Positions 43,990 to 52,560 are shown, numbered from the stretch's first letter. The stretch: DNA of 64,000 bases from Desulfobulbus sp. Tol-SR (GCA_000769715.1 JROS01000009.1:1-64000), one strand, 5' to 3'. Notes: generated by a model from the letters alone, not told the origin. Numbers and translations: made by a program.

Positions 43990-45381
43990 TCACACCAGAC
44001 CCTGGGTTGTCGCATTGAGCAAGGCAGCCTGACGGAGGCCGTCGCTGATACTGGGGTACACATGGACGGTGGTGATCAAATCCACCACGGTCAGCCCGAA
44101 GCGAACCGCAAGAGTGGCTTCATGGATGATATCGGCAGCCCGCGGACAGAGCATCTGCACGCCGAGAATCCTGCCGCTCCCCTGTTCGGCGGTGAGCAGG
44201 ACGCCGCCCAGCAATTCGCCCATCACATGGGCCTTGGGCACCCGGTCGAGCTGCAGGTAGGTGGTGACGGCACGGTAGCCCTGGGCTTTCGCCTGTTCAT
44301 GGGTGAGGCCGACCGTGGCAAACTCCGGGTCGACGAATACCGCCATCGGTGAGAAACGGTAATCGATGGTATGATTTCCACGCGGATCAAGCATATTTCT
44401 GACGGCAATCTGCGCTTCCCGCGCCCCGTTGGGGGCGACCATGGGAGCGCCGGTGACATCGCCTGCGGCCCAGATGCCGGGAATGCTGGATCGCAGCTGG
44501 TTGTCGACCGTTATGAAACCGGCGGCGTTGGTGGCCACACCAATTTCTTCCAGGCCGATCCCTTTCGTCGCCGGCTCGGTACCGATGGCGAGCATCAATC
44601 GCTCGGCGACAAACGCCACCTCGGCACCGTTGATCCGGGCGTACAGGCAGGTTTTGTCGCCCACCTTCTCGACCCGCTTGGCCTCTATATCACAGAAAAT
44701 TTCGACACCGTCCCGTTGCAGCATCTGTTTGAATTGTTCGGTGAGACGCTCGTCGAATTCGGCCAGCAGGCGCGGTCCGCGTTCGAGTATGGTGACCCTG
44801 GAACCGAACCGGGCGAACATCTGTCCCATTTCCAGGGCGATAACCCCACCGCCGAGAATCGTAATGGACTCGGGAAAGCAGGCGAGGCGCATTGCGCTGT
44901 AGCTGTTGATATGGTTGACCGTATCAAGACCAGGCAGGGCGACGGAACGTGGTCGTCCACCGGTGGCGATCAGAATCTGTGGTGCCCGGTAAAGCCGTTG
45001 TTCGACCTGGATTTCCTTCGGGCTGACAAACCGGCCGCGGCCACGGATGAGCGTGATGCCGGTGCTGACGTCCAATTCGTGTTGATAGAGGGTCATCCGG
45101 ATCGCCTCCACCGCAGCCTTTTTCAAAGGCATCAACGTTCCGCAATCCGGGGCGCCTGCCTGCAGGTTCAGTCCCCATCGCATCCCCTTGCGGGCCGCAT
45201 TATACATCTCTGCCTTGTGGATGAGGGTTTTGCTCGGGATGCATCCCCAATTCACACAGGTACCGCCGATATGGGATTTCTCGATCATCGCCACCTTTTT
45301 ACCGGCCATCGCCGCGATTCTCGCTCCGGCAAAGGCCGTGGTGCCGGCACCAAGGATGATGATGTCGTAGTCGTGAACCAT
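43990..45381 (-). CDS. Class I flavoprotein disulfide oxidoreductase, mercuric reductase-like
   Basis: 463-aa FAD/NAD(P) disulfide reductase. FAD motif IIILGAGTTAFAGARIA, redox-active CysXXXXCys in GGTCVNWGCIPSK, NAD motif ILGGGVIALEMGQ, and IWAAGDVTGAPMVAP. The C-terminal dimer domain has VHVYPSISDGLRQAA, where dihydrolipoamide dehydrogenase has a catalytic HAHPTxxE pair and MerA has Tyr/His equivalents. The MerA N-terminal metal-binding domain and C-terminal CysCys are absent, so mercury reduction is not supported; the true substrate is unknown. Confidence 0.87.
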   Translation of the reverse strand: MVHDYDIIILGAGTTAFAGARIAAMAGKKVAMIEKSHIGGTCVNWGCIPSKTLIHKAEMYNAARKGMRWGLNLQAGAPDCGTLMPLKKAAVEAIRMTLYQHELDVSTGITLIRGRGRFVSPKEIQVEQRLYRAPQILIATGGRPRSVALPGLDTVNHINSYSAMRLACFPESITILGGGVIALEMGQMFARFGSRVTILERGPRLLAEFDERLTEQFKQMLQRDGVEIFCDIEAKRVEKVGDKTCLYARINGAEVAFVAERLMLAIGTEPATKGIGLEEIGVATNAAGFITVDNQLRSSIPGIWAAGDVTGAPMVAPNGAREAQIAVRNMLDPRGNHTIDYRFSPMAVFVDPEFATVGLTHEQAKAQGYRAVTTYLQLDRVPKAHVMGELLGGVLLTAEQGSGRILGVQMLCPRAADIIHEATLAVRFGLTVVDLITTVHVYPSISDGLRQAALLNATTQGLV

Positions 45382-45587
45382 GTAGTAACTCCGAGTTGTC
45401 TGAAGAGGAAGGAGCAGGATTGAGGTCGGGCTTCAGGTAGGAACGGATCGCCATCAGAACGATGGGGACTTTGCCAATAACTCATTGAACAGTCATCAAC
45501 CTCCTGGAAAGTGCAGATAGGTGGTTTCTTCGATTACCATCCGCAAGATGAGGTTTCTTACCGGTTGGCCTGAAGAATGGTATATCC
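45382..45587. other. Intergenic between oxidoreductase and IS3 relic
   Basis: About 200 bp with no gene or clear terminator. It should hold the promoter of the oxidoreductase gene, but no convincing -35/-10 pair is seen. Confidence 0.4.
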
Positions 45588-45800
45588 GTGGCGGGCGAGT
45601 TGTCAATCCGGCCGGTTGGTGTGATTGTCAACCATGGTGTGATTGCTGAGCGCAAAGCGATGATCGACCGCACCCATGCACTTCCAACCAAACGGCAGGT
45701 CCAGTTGACCGGCATAAGCCGTGGCAGCGTCTCCTATCCGATGAAGCGCATGGGGATCGAGGTGTTGGACAGAAAACCGAACACCGGCTGGCTTTGTAAT
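45588..45800 (+). pseudogene. IS3-family transposase OrfB relic with internal deletion
   Basis: The translated piece GVIAERKAMIDRTHALPTKR followed by QVQLTGISRGSVSY matches the N-terminus of IS3-group OrfB transposases. It then jumps directly to MKRMGIEVLDRKPNTG, a segment that in intact proteins lies some 50-60 residues further on. The DDE catalytic core is absent. No terminal inverted repeats are evident. A dead insertion-sequence scar. Confidence 0.85.
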
Positions 45801-45831
45801 CCGAGGTTCGTCCCTCCCTTCACATATGGCG

Positions 45832-46197
45832 TTATGGCTTGGTATCGCTTTTATTGTCTCCCTTGAGCGCCTCATCGGGCGGGGGACCTGCACTCGAATA
45901 CGTTTCTTCAGTTATCGGCAATGGTGTGCCAATGGGTGTGTTTGCGATATCCAGGAGCGCGTTGGCTGCCTCCCCGCTGACCACGCCGGCGCTGGCGCTC
46001 AGCGCCAGCGGAACCGCAGAAACCGCTGAAGCGGCCTGACCGCTGGCGATAAGGCCGGAAAAGACAGCCTGGGCGGAATGAGCCGAGGCCTGACCGGAGT
46101 GTTGCACCGACTGGGTACTGGCCTGTTCTCCCGCATGGGAGTGAACGGATATCCCTGTCAATACAAACGAGAAAATCACGTAAATATATTTTCGCAT
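45832..46197 (-). CDS. Small secreted Ala/Ser-rich protein, paralogue A
   Basis: 121-aa exported protein. Strong SD (GGAGGAG) and a signal peptide (MRKYIYVIFSFVLTGISVHSHA). The mature part is Ala/Ser/Gly-rich and hydrophobic (ASAHSAQAVFSGLIASGQAASAVSAVPLALSASAG), with a C-terminal tail LPITEETYSSAGPPPDEALKGD. It shares the QHSGQAS start, the ASGQ...AVPLA core and the tail with the protein at 47064, so both come from one duplication flanking the DUF2145 gene. No known domain. Confidence 0.75.
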   Translation of the reverse strand: MRKYIYVIFSFVLTGISVHSHAGEQASTQSVQHSGQASAHSAQAVFSGLIASGQAASAVSAVPLALSASAGVVSGEAANALLDIANTPIGTPLPITEETYSSAGPPPDEALKGDNKSDTKP

Positions 46198-46251
46198 AGT
46201 TTTCTGCTCCTCCAGTGATATGGATGTTGAGGGCTCCTTGCCAGGTTTCTG

Positions 46252-47043
46252 CTAATTTGTCGGGGTGACAGTGAAAGACTCACTTACCGCCCCGAATTTT
46301 TGGAGGAACCTGCTGATCGATTCAAAGGTCGCGGTAACCGGCTGACCCGGATGGTCGCTGACCGTGACATCGGCGGCAAAAATTGAGCCGAAAGCGAGCT
46401 TGATCGGGTTGACATTCACCCGCTGGGCCTCAAAATATGCCTTTTCGTTTGCCTTGATCTGTTTGATATCGTCAGTATGGTAGATGGCGGCGAAAACGAT
46501 ATCCAGGGTATGCTCCGTGCAATTCTGATAATCGAGGGTATATGGGTTGGCTATGACCGAATAGTGGGGGTTGTGGATCTTTTTGTAGGTTTCCGAGGAC
46601 ATCACCTGGAGAATCCGCTTCTGCAGTTCTGGTGTCGGGATAACAATACCGGCCTCCAGCACCTCAACAGCACCGAAAAAATCCACCGGATAGTCCATGA
46701 TCAGATCACTCTTATCAGGCTCTTTGCTGCGCTGGTAGAGGTTGTACATGGCATAGCCGGGAAGTTGGCGGCCATCCGCCGTTGTAATCAGAGAGTAGAC
46801 GGCAATGCCGGTATGGGTCCAGGAGATGCCCTCGGGAAGTTTTTCCCGTGGGCGGCCTACTCTGGCGACCAGGGCCACTCGCGCCCCCTTGGCAGCCATG
46901 ACCTTTTCCACTTTTTTTGAGAACCCGATAATCTCTTCGGGAGAAAAGTAAATTTGACCACTGCTATGACTGGCAAGTCCCAGCGATGGCAGGAGAAATA
47001 TCGCACAAAGAAAAGCGCTGAAAAAACGTCCGCCATGTTTCAT
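46252..47043 (-). CDS. DUF2145-family secreted protein
   Basis: 263-aa exported protein, signal peptide MKHGGRFFSAFLCAIFLLPSLGLA. It carries the DUF2145 pattern: SWTHTGIAVYSL, GYAMYNLYQ, LIMDYPVDFF, PELQKRIL and YQNCTEHTLDIVFAAIY. A conserved His (THTGIA) lies before a Cys (QNCTEH), the order seen in permuted papain/NlpC-like folds, so an amidohydrolase or peptidase role is possible but unproven. SD GGGAG precedes the ATG. It sits between two paralogous low-complexity proteins, all on one strand. Confidence 0.82.
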   Translation of the reverse strand: MKHGGRFFSAFLCAIFLLPSLGLASHSSGQIYFSPEEIIGFSKKVEKVMAAKGARVALVARVGRPREKLPEGISWTHTGIAVYSLITTADGRQLPGYAMYNLYQRSKEPDKSDLIMDYPVDFFGAVEVLEAGIVIPTPELQKRILQVMSSETYKKIHNPHYSVIANPYTLDYQNCTEHTLDIVFAAIYHTDDIKQIKANEKAYFEAQRVNVNPIKLAFGSIFAADVTVSDHPGQPVTATFESISRFLQKFGAVSESFTVTPTN

Positions 47044-47063
47044 CGTCTCGTCTCCCGGTTCAG

Positions 47064-47447
47064 TTATTGTTTTGCGGACGTATCCTGCTCGTCCTGCTTG
47101 AGGGCCTGATCAGGCGGCGGGCCGGCAGTGATTGTTTCTTCAGCCACGGGCAATGGCTGGCCTGAAACCGTGTTGGCGCTGTCCGAAAGTGCTTCGGCTG
47201 CTGACGTACTTGCGGCACCGGCAGCACCGCTGGCGGCACCGCTGCCCGCTAAAGGAACGGCCGCAGCACCGGATACGACCTGTCCGCTGGCGGTGGCGCC
47301 ATGAACAACTGCCCTGGATGCCTGGGATGAAGCCTCCCCGGAATGGCGAACCGCTTTACCACTTTCCGTTTCGCCGGCTAAAAGGGCGGATCCGACCCCC
47401 AGAAACATACAGGAGGCCAACAGTCCAACACAGATGGTTTTTTTCAT
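47064..47447 (-). CDS. Small secreted Ala/Ser/Gly-rich protein, paralogue B
   Basis: 127-aa exported protein. The ATG at 47447 has SD AAGGAGA. Signal peptide MKKTICVGLLASCMFLGVGSALLA. Mature Ala/Gly/Ser-rich core (SQASRAVVHGATASGQVVSGAAAVPLAGSGAASGAAG) and tail LPVAEETITAGPPPDQALKQD, close to the tail of the protein at 45832. It is the first gene of a three-gene unit with the DUF2145 gene. Cys13 lies inside the signal peptide and does not look like a lipobox. Function unknown. Confidence 0.75.
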   Translation of the reverse strand: MKKTICVGLLASCMFLGVGSALLAGETESGKAVRHSGEASSQASRAVVHGATASGQVVSGAAAVPLAGSGAASGAAGAASTSAAEALSDSANTVSGQPLPVAEETITAGPPPDQALKQDEQDTSAKQ

Positions 47448-47739
47448 GGGGTTCTCCTTGATCAATTGAGCTTGATATGGCTTTTTTTTCAATCAGTCTG
47501 TCTGGTGGTCCACTGAAATTCCATTCTTTCCCGGCTGTTTCATATTATATTGCTATTTATTGTCGAGTTAGTAGGATATTTCTCAGAAAGCATGCTGGTT
47601 GCTGGCAAATCACCAATATTCAATGTAATTCACAATGATTGCGCCACCATGTGCTGCAGCCGTACTAGCCCTACAATGTCTCTTATTGACATGTTGCGTT
47701 GTAGGGTTATGCAGAGATAGAAAAAAGTGATAAACACCC
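47448..47739. other. AT-rich intergenic upstream of the DUF2145 unit
   Basis: About 290 bp, the most AT-rich stretch nearby. TATAAT-like hexamers occur on the minus strand near 47545, but without a good -35. A TTGACA (47687-47692, plus strand) 16 bp from TATGCA has no gene behind it. Confidence 0.4.
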
Positions 47740-47776
47740 GAAAAGGAGGAAAGATGTCGCCATCTCCCTCCTTTTC
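47740..47776 (-). terminator. Hairpin terminator near the 3' side of the 47951 gene
   Basis: Inverted repeat GAAAAGGAGG(A)AAGATG against CATCTCCCTCCTTTTC, with loop TCGC. On the minus strand the right arm ends in a short T run (CCTTTTC). It lies 175 bp past the stop of the 47951 gene. Confidence 0.5.
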
Positions 47777-47950
47777 AGGCTGGATGTCAGAAGATTCGGC
47801 GCCGGCAGACAAACGGTTCCCTGGTCATGAGACGCCCTTTCTCAGCAGGGTTCTCGGAGGAACTGCTACCTGCCCATAAAGAATCAATCACCCTCGAGGT
47901 GCTGATGAGCGGGCCACGGCCCGGATATTCAATTCGCCGAAGTGCAGCAT

Positions 47951-48421
47951 TCATCGTTGCTGTCCGGTGGATGCAAAACCCGTCTCTGCCCTCAACCCTC
48001 GGATGGAATCGATTGTTTCGGACAGAGTCATGGTCTGATCAAAGCTGAGCCGGTTCGCATCGGACAACTTTTTCACGAATATCTCTTTGATATTGTGAGA
48101 TATTTTACGCCACTCCTTTTCTGGGACAAGATACACTTCCCCTTTGTAATGAAAATGCGGGATCAGCATGCCGCCAGGAAACGGTCGAGGCCAGATCGTC
48201 CGTTCTTTATTTCCCGTCGCTGCACGCATCTCCATCGCCTCCATGTCCTGCCTGAGCGGCAGATCAACCGATTCCGCCGGAATAAGGCCATATTTCTTCA
48301 TCATTTCACCTATCAGTTTCACGTGCATGGTCCAAAAATCTCGCGGTTTGCCGAAATCCAACCACTTCGGGTTGCGGATTTTTCGGGCGATGTCCGGCGG
48401 CAATTCATATAGACTTGTCAT
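47951..48421 (-). CDS. Unrecognised 156-aa protein beside a radical SAM gene
   Basis: 156-aa soluble protein, no signal peptide, SD AAGGAGA before ATG at 48421. It opens MTSLYELPPDIARKIRNPKW, with a central DLPLRQDMEAMEMRAA region, then RPFPGGMLIPHFHYKGEVYL, with an HFH and nearby aromatic residues suggestive of a cupin or metal-type strand but not diagnostic. The C-terminus is amphipathic helical. It lies 111 bp after the radical SAM/SPASM gene on the same strand, so it may be its substrate, chaperone or partner; this is inference only. Confidence 0.6.
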   Translation of the reverse strand: MTSLYELPPDIARKIRNPKWLDFGKPRDFWTMHVKLIGEMMKKYGLIPAESVDLPLRQDMEAMEMRAATGNKERTIWPRPFPGGMLIPHFHYKGEVYLVPEKEWRKISHNIKEIFVKKLSDANRLSFDQTMTLSETIDSIRGLRAETGFASTGQQR

Positions 48422-48532
48422 GGTGATCTCCTTCTGATTGGTTTTTTCCGTATTCAACAATCCCGGCAAAATGCCGGGTTGCGAGCAGGCCGGTCAGTAA
48501 AACCGCACTCTCTTTTCTGTGCCGGGCCCCCC

Positions 48533-49688
48533 TCAGCAGGAGACCGCGCCCTCCTGCCCCTGAAGAAGTCTGGCGTTGAATGAACCCGCTGCGAATTCTC
48601 CTGTGCCATGCGAGAACAGGGCCGGACCAAAATTCCGGGCCTCAAGGGATTGGATGACCGCAAAAGCCGCCTCGATCGCCGCTCGTTCCGAAGCGCACAC
48701 GAAGGCCCCGGGCCGCCGATAGGATCCGGACGACATATAGTTGGAACATCCGCACCAATTCATGCAGTACTCCTTGATGCCGCACTCAGTGCATGCCAAG
48801 GGGGCTGTTTCGCGGGCGGGCAGGGTGGCAGGCAAGCCGGTCCGGCGCGATGCCGGTATCGATATGGCCGATCGAATGGCCACCCCCTCCGCCCTCGCCG
48901 ATCAGGCGTTCACAGGGGTAGATGAATCCGTCGGCGCTGAATGCATACTCGCCCCTACCCATTCGGCAACGCTCGTTCGGTCCGTAGCCGCCTCGCAGAA
49001 TCACCGCTATCTTCGCGTCGATCAGGCTGATGAAATGAGGATCCCCTCGGGTGAATGCACCCTCGTGAAAGGCACCGATTTCGGTAAACAGGTCGGCAAG
49101 GATGTCGGCATCGGCTTGAGTCCAGCGGGCCGAAAAATCCGGGCTGAGGTAAATGTGCCGAAGTCCGAGCTCCGAAAAATAGTCGACCACGTGGGGAAGC
49201 AGATGGAATGTCGGCGGGCCATAGACGGCATTGACCAGGGTCTCCGGCAATTCCGCCACGGCCCGCTTCAGATTTTGCTCCACCAGCTTGCCGGATTTGC
49301 GTCCGTCGGCGAAGCAGCGGGAGCTGTCGTGAATCGTCGGTGGTCCGTCGTAACTCACCCCGAAGGCAATGTTGTGGTCCCGCAGGTACCGGGCGCTCTT
49401 CTCCGAAAACAGGGTGCCGTTGCTCACCACCGTCATCTCCACCCGCTCCGGGGTGTAATCGGGGTGCCCTTCGATCAGGTCGACAATGCTGCCGATCCGC
49501 CCGAACTCAAGCAGAGGCTCTCCTCCAAAAAAGCCGATAGTGATCTTCTCGTCCGCCGGGGTGTTGCGGTAGGCAAAATCGACGATTTTCCGCGCCGCAT
49601 CCGGTGACAGGGAAATATCGCGTTTGCCGATATAGCAGTAGTCGCAGCGAAGGTTGCAACGCTGAGTGACGCAGATCGTATATTTCAT
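48533..49688 (-). pseudogene. Radical SAM/SPASM protein disrupted by a +1 frameshift
   Basis: N-terminal radical SAM domain: MKYTICVTQRCNLRCDYCYI gives the CX3CX2C cluster, with GGEPLLEFG and TVVSNGTLF. A SPASM domain begins (NERCRMGRG, GFIYPCERLIG, SIGHIDTG), then the frame runs out. In the next frame the domain continues as ACTECGIKEYCMNWCGCSNYM...AFVCASERAAIEAAF, so the seven or so SPASM cysteines are encoded across two frames. One extra C (G on the plus strand) in the run CGCGGGCGGGC at about 48811-48821 explains it. SD AGGAGC before ATG 49688. Peptide-maturase relatives have this layout. It could be a real lesion or an assembly error. Confidence 0.85.
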
Positions 49689-49699
49689 TATCAGCTCCT

Positions 49700-50085
49700 G
49701 GAAATAGACGGGAATCGGCAGGGATGGCGGACCTGCTCCGAGCCGTGATGCTCCGGCAACAGCAGATTCCGTTTCCGATTGACTATGACGTACAGCGAAA
49801 AATGTGCCAAAAGGAAGCGAACAGTCGCAGCACCCTCCTGGATATCTGTAAAGTGTATTATATTAAAGCGTTGGATGGTCATCCACTTGCCGCCTGCTGC
49901 CGATGATTACACGGAGCTGGGGAAAAAATGACCAGCGAATGGACAGTTGCAAGATGGAGATGTACAGCAAATGGACGAATTTCAGGATTGCCCCGCAAGG
50001 TCGGGGACGGGGGAGTCATCTACAAGTGGAAGCGGTGCTGCACAACTGCGGGGCGGCGTCCCGATAGGTTGTAGCGGAACAGTGT
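49700..50085. other. Intergenic between radical SAM gene and MFS gene
   Basis: About 390 bp. A TATAAT on the minus strand (about 49857-49862) may be the -10 of the radical SAM gene, though no good -35 is present. A short imperfect repeat (CAGCGAATGGACAG and CAGCAAATGGACG) occurs near 49935-49975. A 63-codon minus-strand frame ends just before the radical SAM start; it lacks an SD and a recognisable leader motif. Confidence 0.4.
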
Positions 50086-50110
50086 CACGAGAGTGAACAA
50101 ATCCGGCACT

Positions 50111-51331
50111 TCAGTCTTTCCACGATATGCCGGCGAGAACCAGAATCACCGCCTGCATGCACAGGATGAACGCGACGCAGCCGACCCATCCCGCTTGCGA
50201 CCAGAACAGGCCGGGCAGGATCGAGCCGAAGCCTCCGCCGCAATAATAAAACGCCACATAGAGTCCTGCCGCCGAGGAACGGGCTCTGCCGGCAGCCTTG
50301 CCGACATAGCTGGACGCGGCGGCCTGGCAGGCGAAGACGCCGGTCGAGGCCAGGGTCAGCCCGGCAATAATGACGGGCAGCGACCTGATCAAGGTGAGAA
50401 GGATGCCGGCGATGATTATTCCGACAGCAATCCGTAATGTCCGGCGGTAGCCGATACGGTCGAGGATTACGCCCGATACCGGGGTGATGACCGCGCCGAT
50501 CAGATACACGGTGAAGATGGCCCCGAGGGCGGCCGGGCCGAGCAGGAAGGGTTTGTCCGCCAGATAGAAATTGATGTAGGTGAACGAGCCGACCTGGCAG
50601 AACAGGACATTGAAGCCGATGGCATAGGTTGCCAGGAGTTGCGGGTTTTTCAGGTGGAGGCGGAGAGAGGCGAGGGAGGCCGTCGTGCCGATCTGCCGGA
50701 CGAATTTCATGGAGCGCGGCAGGAGCCACCACGTGGCGAGGCTGCCGGCAAGGGTGATGGCGCCGATGACGATGAAGGTGACGCGCCAGTCGTAATGGGT
50801 GGCGCAGAGGCCGGCGATAAAGCGTCCGGAAAACCCTCCGACCACGGTGCCGGTGACGTAGGTCGCCATGGTGGAGCCGACAGTTCCTCGCGGGGATTCT
50901 TCGCTGATATAGGCCATCGCCACGGCGATAATGCCAGGAATGAAGAGACCCTGGAGAAAACGCCAGAAGATCAGCTGGTGCAAATCGGTCGCCGTCGCCG
51001 CCAGAAGCGTGGGCAGAAAAAGGCCGAGCATGGCGGCAACGATCACCCGTTTTCTCCCCAGGGCGTCGGCCAGCAGGCCGACCAGCGGTGCCGCCAGGGC
51101 CACCGCCAGCACGGGAGCGCTCACCGTAAGGCTCACCATGAGTTCGGAGGCGTGAAAAATCTCGCGGAACTGGGGCAGCAGGGGCTGGGTGACATAGAGA
51201 TTGACGAAGGTGGCGCAACCGGTGACGAATAAGGCGATGTGGACGCCCAGCCGGCTGCCGGCGGTGTTCTCCCCGGTCCCCGATTCGGCCGTTTCCAGTG
51301 CCGGCCGTCGTGCTTCTGAGATTCCCAACAT
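50111..51331 (-). CDS. MFS transporter, YnfM-like
   Basis: 406-aa major facilitator with about 12 helices. The N-terminal half carries VNLYVTQPLLPQF, and the loop 2-3 signature appears as GLLADALGRKRVI; QGLFIPGIIAVAMAYISEE and GFSGRFIAGL follow. The second half contains GVILDRIGYRRTL. This is the pattern of YnfM-type drug/H+ antiporters. It is divergent from a LysR gene, a pairing also seen for E. coli ynfM/ynfL. Substrate unknown. Start ATG 51331 has no clear SD. Confidence 0.9.
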   Translation of the reverse strand: MLGISEARRPALETAESGTGENTAGSRLGVHIALFVTGCATFVNLYVTQPLLPQFREIFHASELMVSLTVSAPVLAVALAAPLVGLLADALGRKRVIVAAMLGLFLPTLLAATATDLHQLIFWRFLQGLFIPGIIAVAMAYISEESPRGTVGSTMATYVTGTVVGGFSGRFIAGLCATHYDWRVTFIVIGAITLAGSLATWWLLPRSMKFVRQIGTTASLASLRLHLKNPQLLATYAIGFNVLFCQVGSFTYINFYLADKPFLLGPAALGAIFTVYLIGAVITPVSGVILDRIGYRRTLRIAVGIIIAGILLTLIRSLPVIIAGLTLASTGVFACQAAASSYVGKAAGRARSSAAGLYVAFYYCGGGFGSILPGLFWSQAGWVGCVAFILCMQAVILVLAGISWKD

Positions 51332-51507
51332 GTTTTTCGTTCTGACAATAAGGCCTGGTCCCTTCGGAGTGTTGCAGCCTTGGTATCCGAGGGTATGGGT
51401 ACGATTTCTCGCCTGTTCCGCCGAGTATGGAGGAGATTAATATTGCCGGACTAAGATGTCCAATATATTATCAGGCTGCTATTGATACTCAAAAGATATT
51501 AAAAGTC

Positions 51508-52416
51508 ATGGAAATCAGACATCTCAGATATTTTATTGCCGTGGCCGAAGAACTGCACTTCGGCCGTGCCGCCAGACGACTGGCCATGTCGCAGCCGCCT
51601 TTGAGTCAGCAGATCAGGTTGCTGGAAGAGGAAATCGGTGTGATCCTGTTGAAGCGGACCAAGCGGCAGGTGGTCCTCACTGCGGCAGGCGTGGTTTTTC
51701 TCGACGAGGCCAGAAAGACCGTAACCCAGGCCGAATACGCAATTCGGGCAGCCCGGCGTGCCGCTCGCGGCGAGATCGGCCAGTTGGCGGTGGGGTTCGT
51801 CAGCTCGGCCGTCTACGGCAAAGTCCCCACCATATTCAGCCTGATGCGCAGCCGGTATCCGGGGATATCGCTCATCCTGCAGGACCTGACGAGCGAGGAG
51901 CAGGTGGTGGCGCTGAAGGCCGGCAGGATCGATGTCGGTCTGGTTCGCTCCCCTGTTGCCGATGCCGAATCGCTGGCCATGCGGGTCATCTGGCGGGAGG
52001 AATTAATGGTTGCGCTGCCGGAGGGCAACCCTTTGACCCAGCAGGAGGAAATCGCCATAGAGGCGCTCGCCGAGGAATCGTTTATCCAGATTCCCCGCCA
52101 GGTGGCACCCGGATTTTACGATCAGTTCATCCGGATCTGCGCCCGGGCGGGATTTTCCCCGAAGATCGCCCAGGAGGCCCGGACGACCCCGACCATCGTC
52201 AGTTTGATCGCCGGCGGAATAGGGGTATCCATCCTTCCTGCCTCATTGAAGAGCCTGCGGCGTACAGGCGTAGTCTACCGGCCGCTGAAACAGCCGGTGC
52301 CGACCTCGGACATGGCGGTGATCTGGCGTCCCGCCGACGAGTCGCCGACGCTCCGCTCGTTTCTGGAGATAGTCGGGGAGGTGGCGGAAATTGAGGAGCC
52401 TCGGGTAAAAGAGTAG
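51508..52416 (+). CDS. LysR-family regulator next to MFS gene
   Basis: 302-aa LysR-type transcriptional regulator. The HTH is at MEIRHLRYFIAVAEELHFGRAARRLAMSQPPLSQQIRLLE, followed by the linker helix and a periplasmic-binding-protein-like effector domain (LAVGFVSSAVYGKVP, VGLVRSPVADAESL, GIGVSILPASLKSL). It most likely controls the divergent MFS gene. The ATG at 51508 is used; the frame is open upstream. The intergenic gap (51332-51507) is AT-rich and should contain its T-N11-A operator. Confidence 0.93.
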   Translation: MEIRHLRYFIAVAEELHFGRAARRLAMSQPPLSQQIRLLEEEIGVILLKRTKRQVVLTAAGVVFLDEARKTVTQAEYAIRAARRAARGEIGQLAVGFVSSAVYGKVPTIFSLMRSRYPGISLILQDLTSEEQVVALKAGRIDVGLVRSPVADAESLAMRVIWREELMVALPEGNPLTQQEEIAIEALAEESFIQIPRQVAPGFYDQFIRICARAGFSPKIAQEARTTPTIVSLIAGGIGVSILPASLKSLRRTGVVYRPLKQPVPTSDMAVIWRPADESPTLRSFLEIVGEVAEIEEPRVKE

Positions 52417-52560
52417 GACGTGATCGCGGTCCATTCCGGAATGCATTGGGGCTTCCCCGTGACAGCCATGGGCCGTGAGATATCGCCGTCCGCTCCATGT
52501 AAATATGCGGCTCTGACAGCTGCCGATTGCCGACAGCGGTCGGAGCGGGCCTGAGTCGCA
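52417..52560. other. Short convergent gap between LysR and FMN-protein genes
   Basis: No gene or clear terminator. The strong hairpin at 52572-52604 in the 3' end of the neighbouring gene may serve termination. Confidence 0.4.

Noticed and set aside
43112-43993. Intact 293-aa protein of unknown function
   Set aside because: It is a C-terminal HsdR piece with a frameshift; the last 40 codons are antisense of another gene.
43990-45381. Mercuric reductase MerA
   Set aside because: MerA-specific N-terminal domain and C-terminal cysteine pair are missing, and no mer genes are nearby.
47687-47710. Promoter (TTGACA...TATGCA) on the plus strand
   Set aside because: No gene lies behind it, and the -10 is weak.
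49691-49882. Precursor peptide directly upstream of the radical SAM gene
   Set aside because: No ribosome site, no Cys/Gly-rich core or recognisable leader; kept only as a search target.
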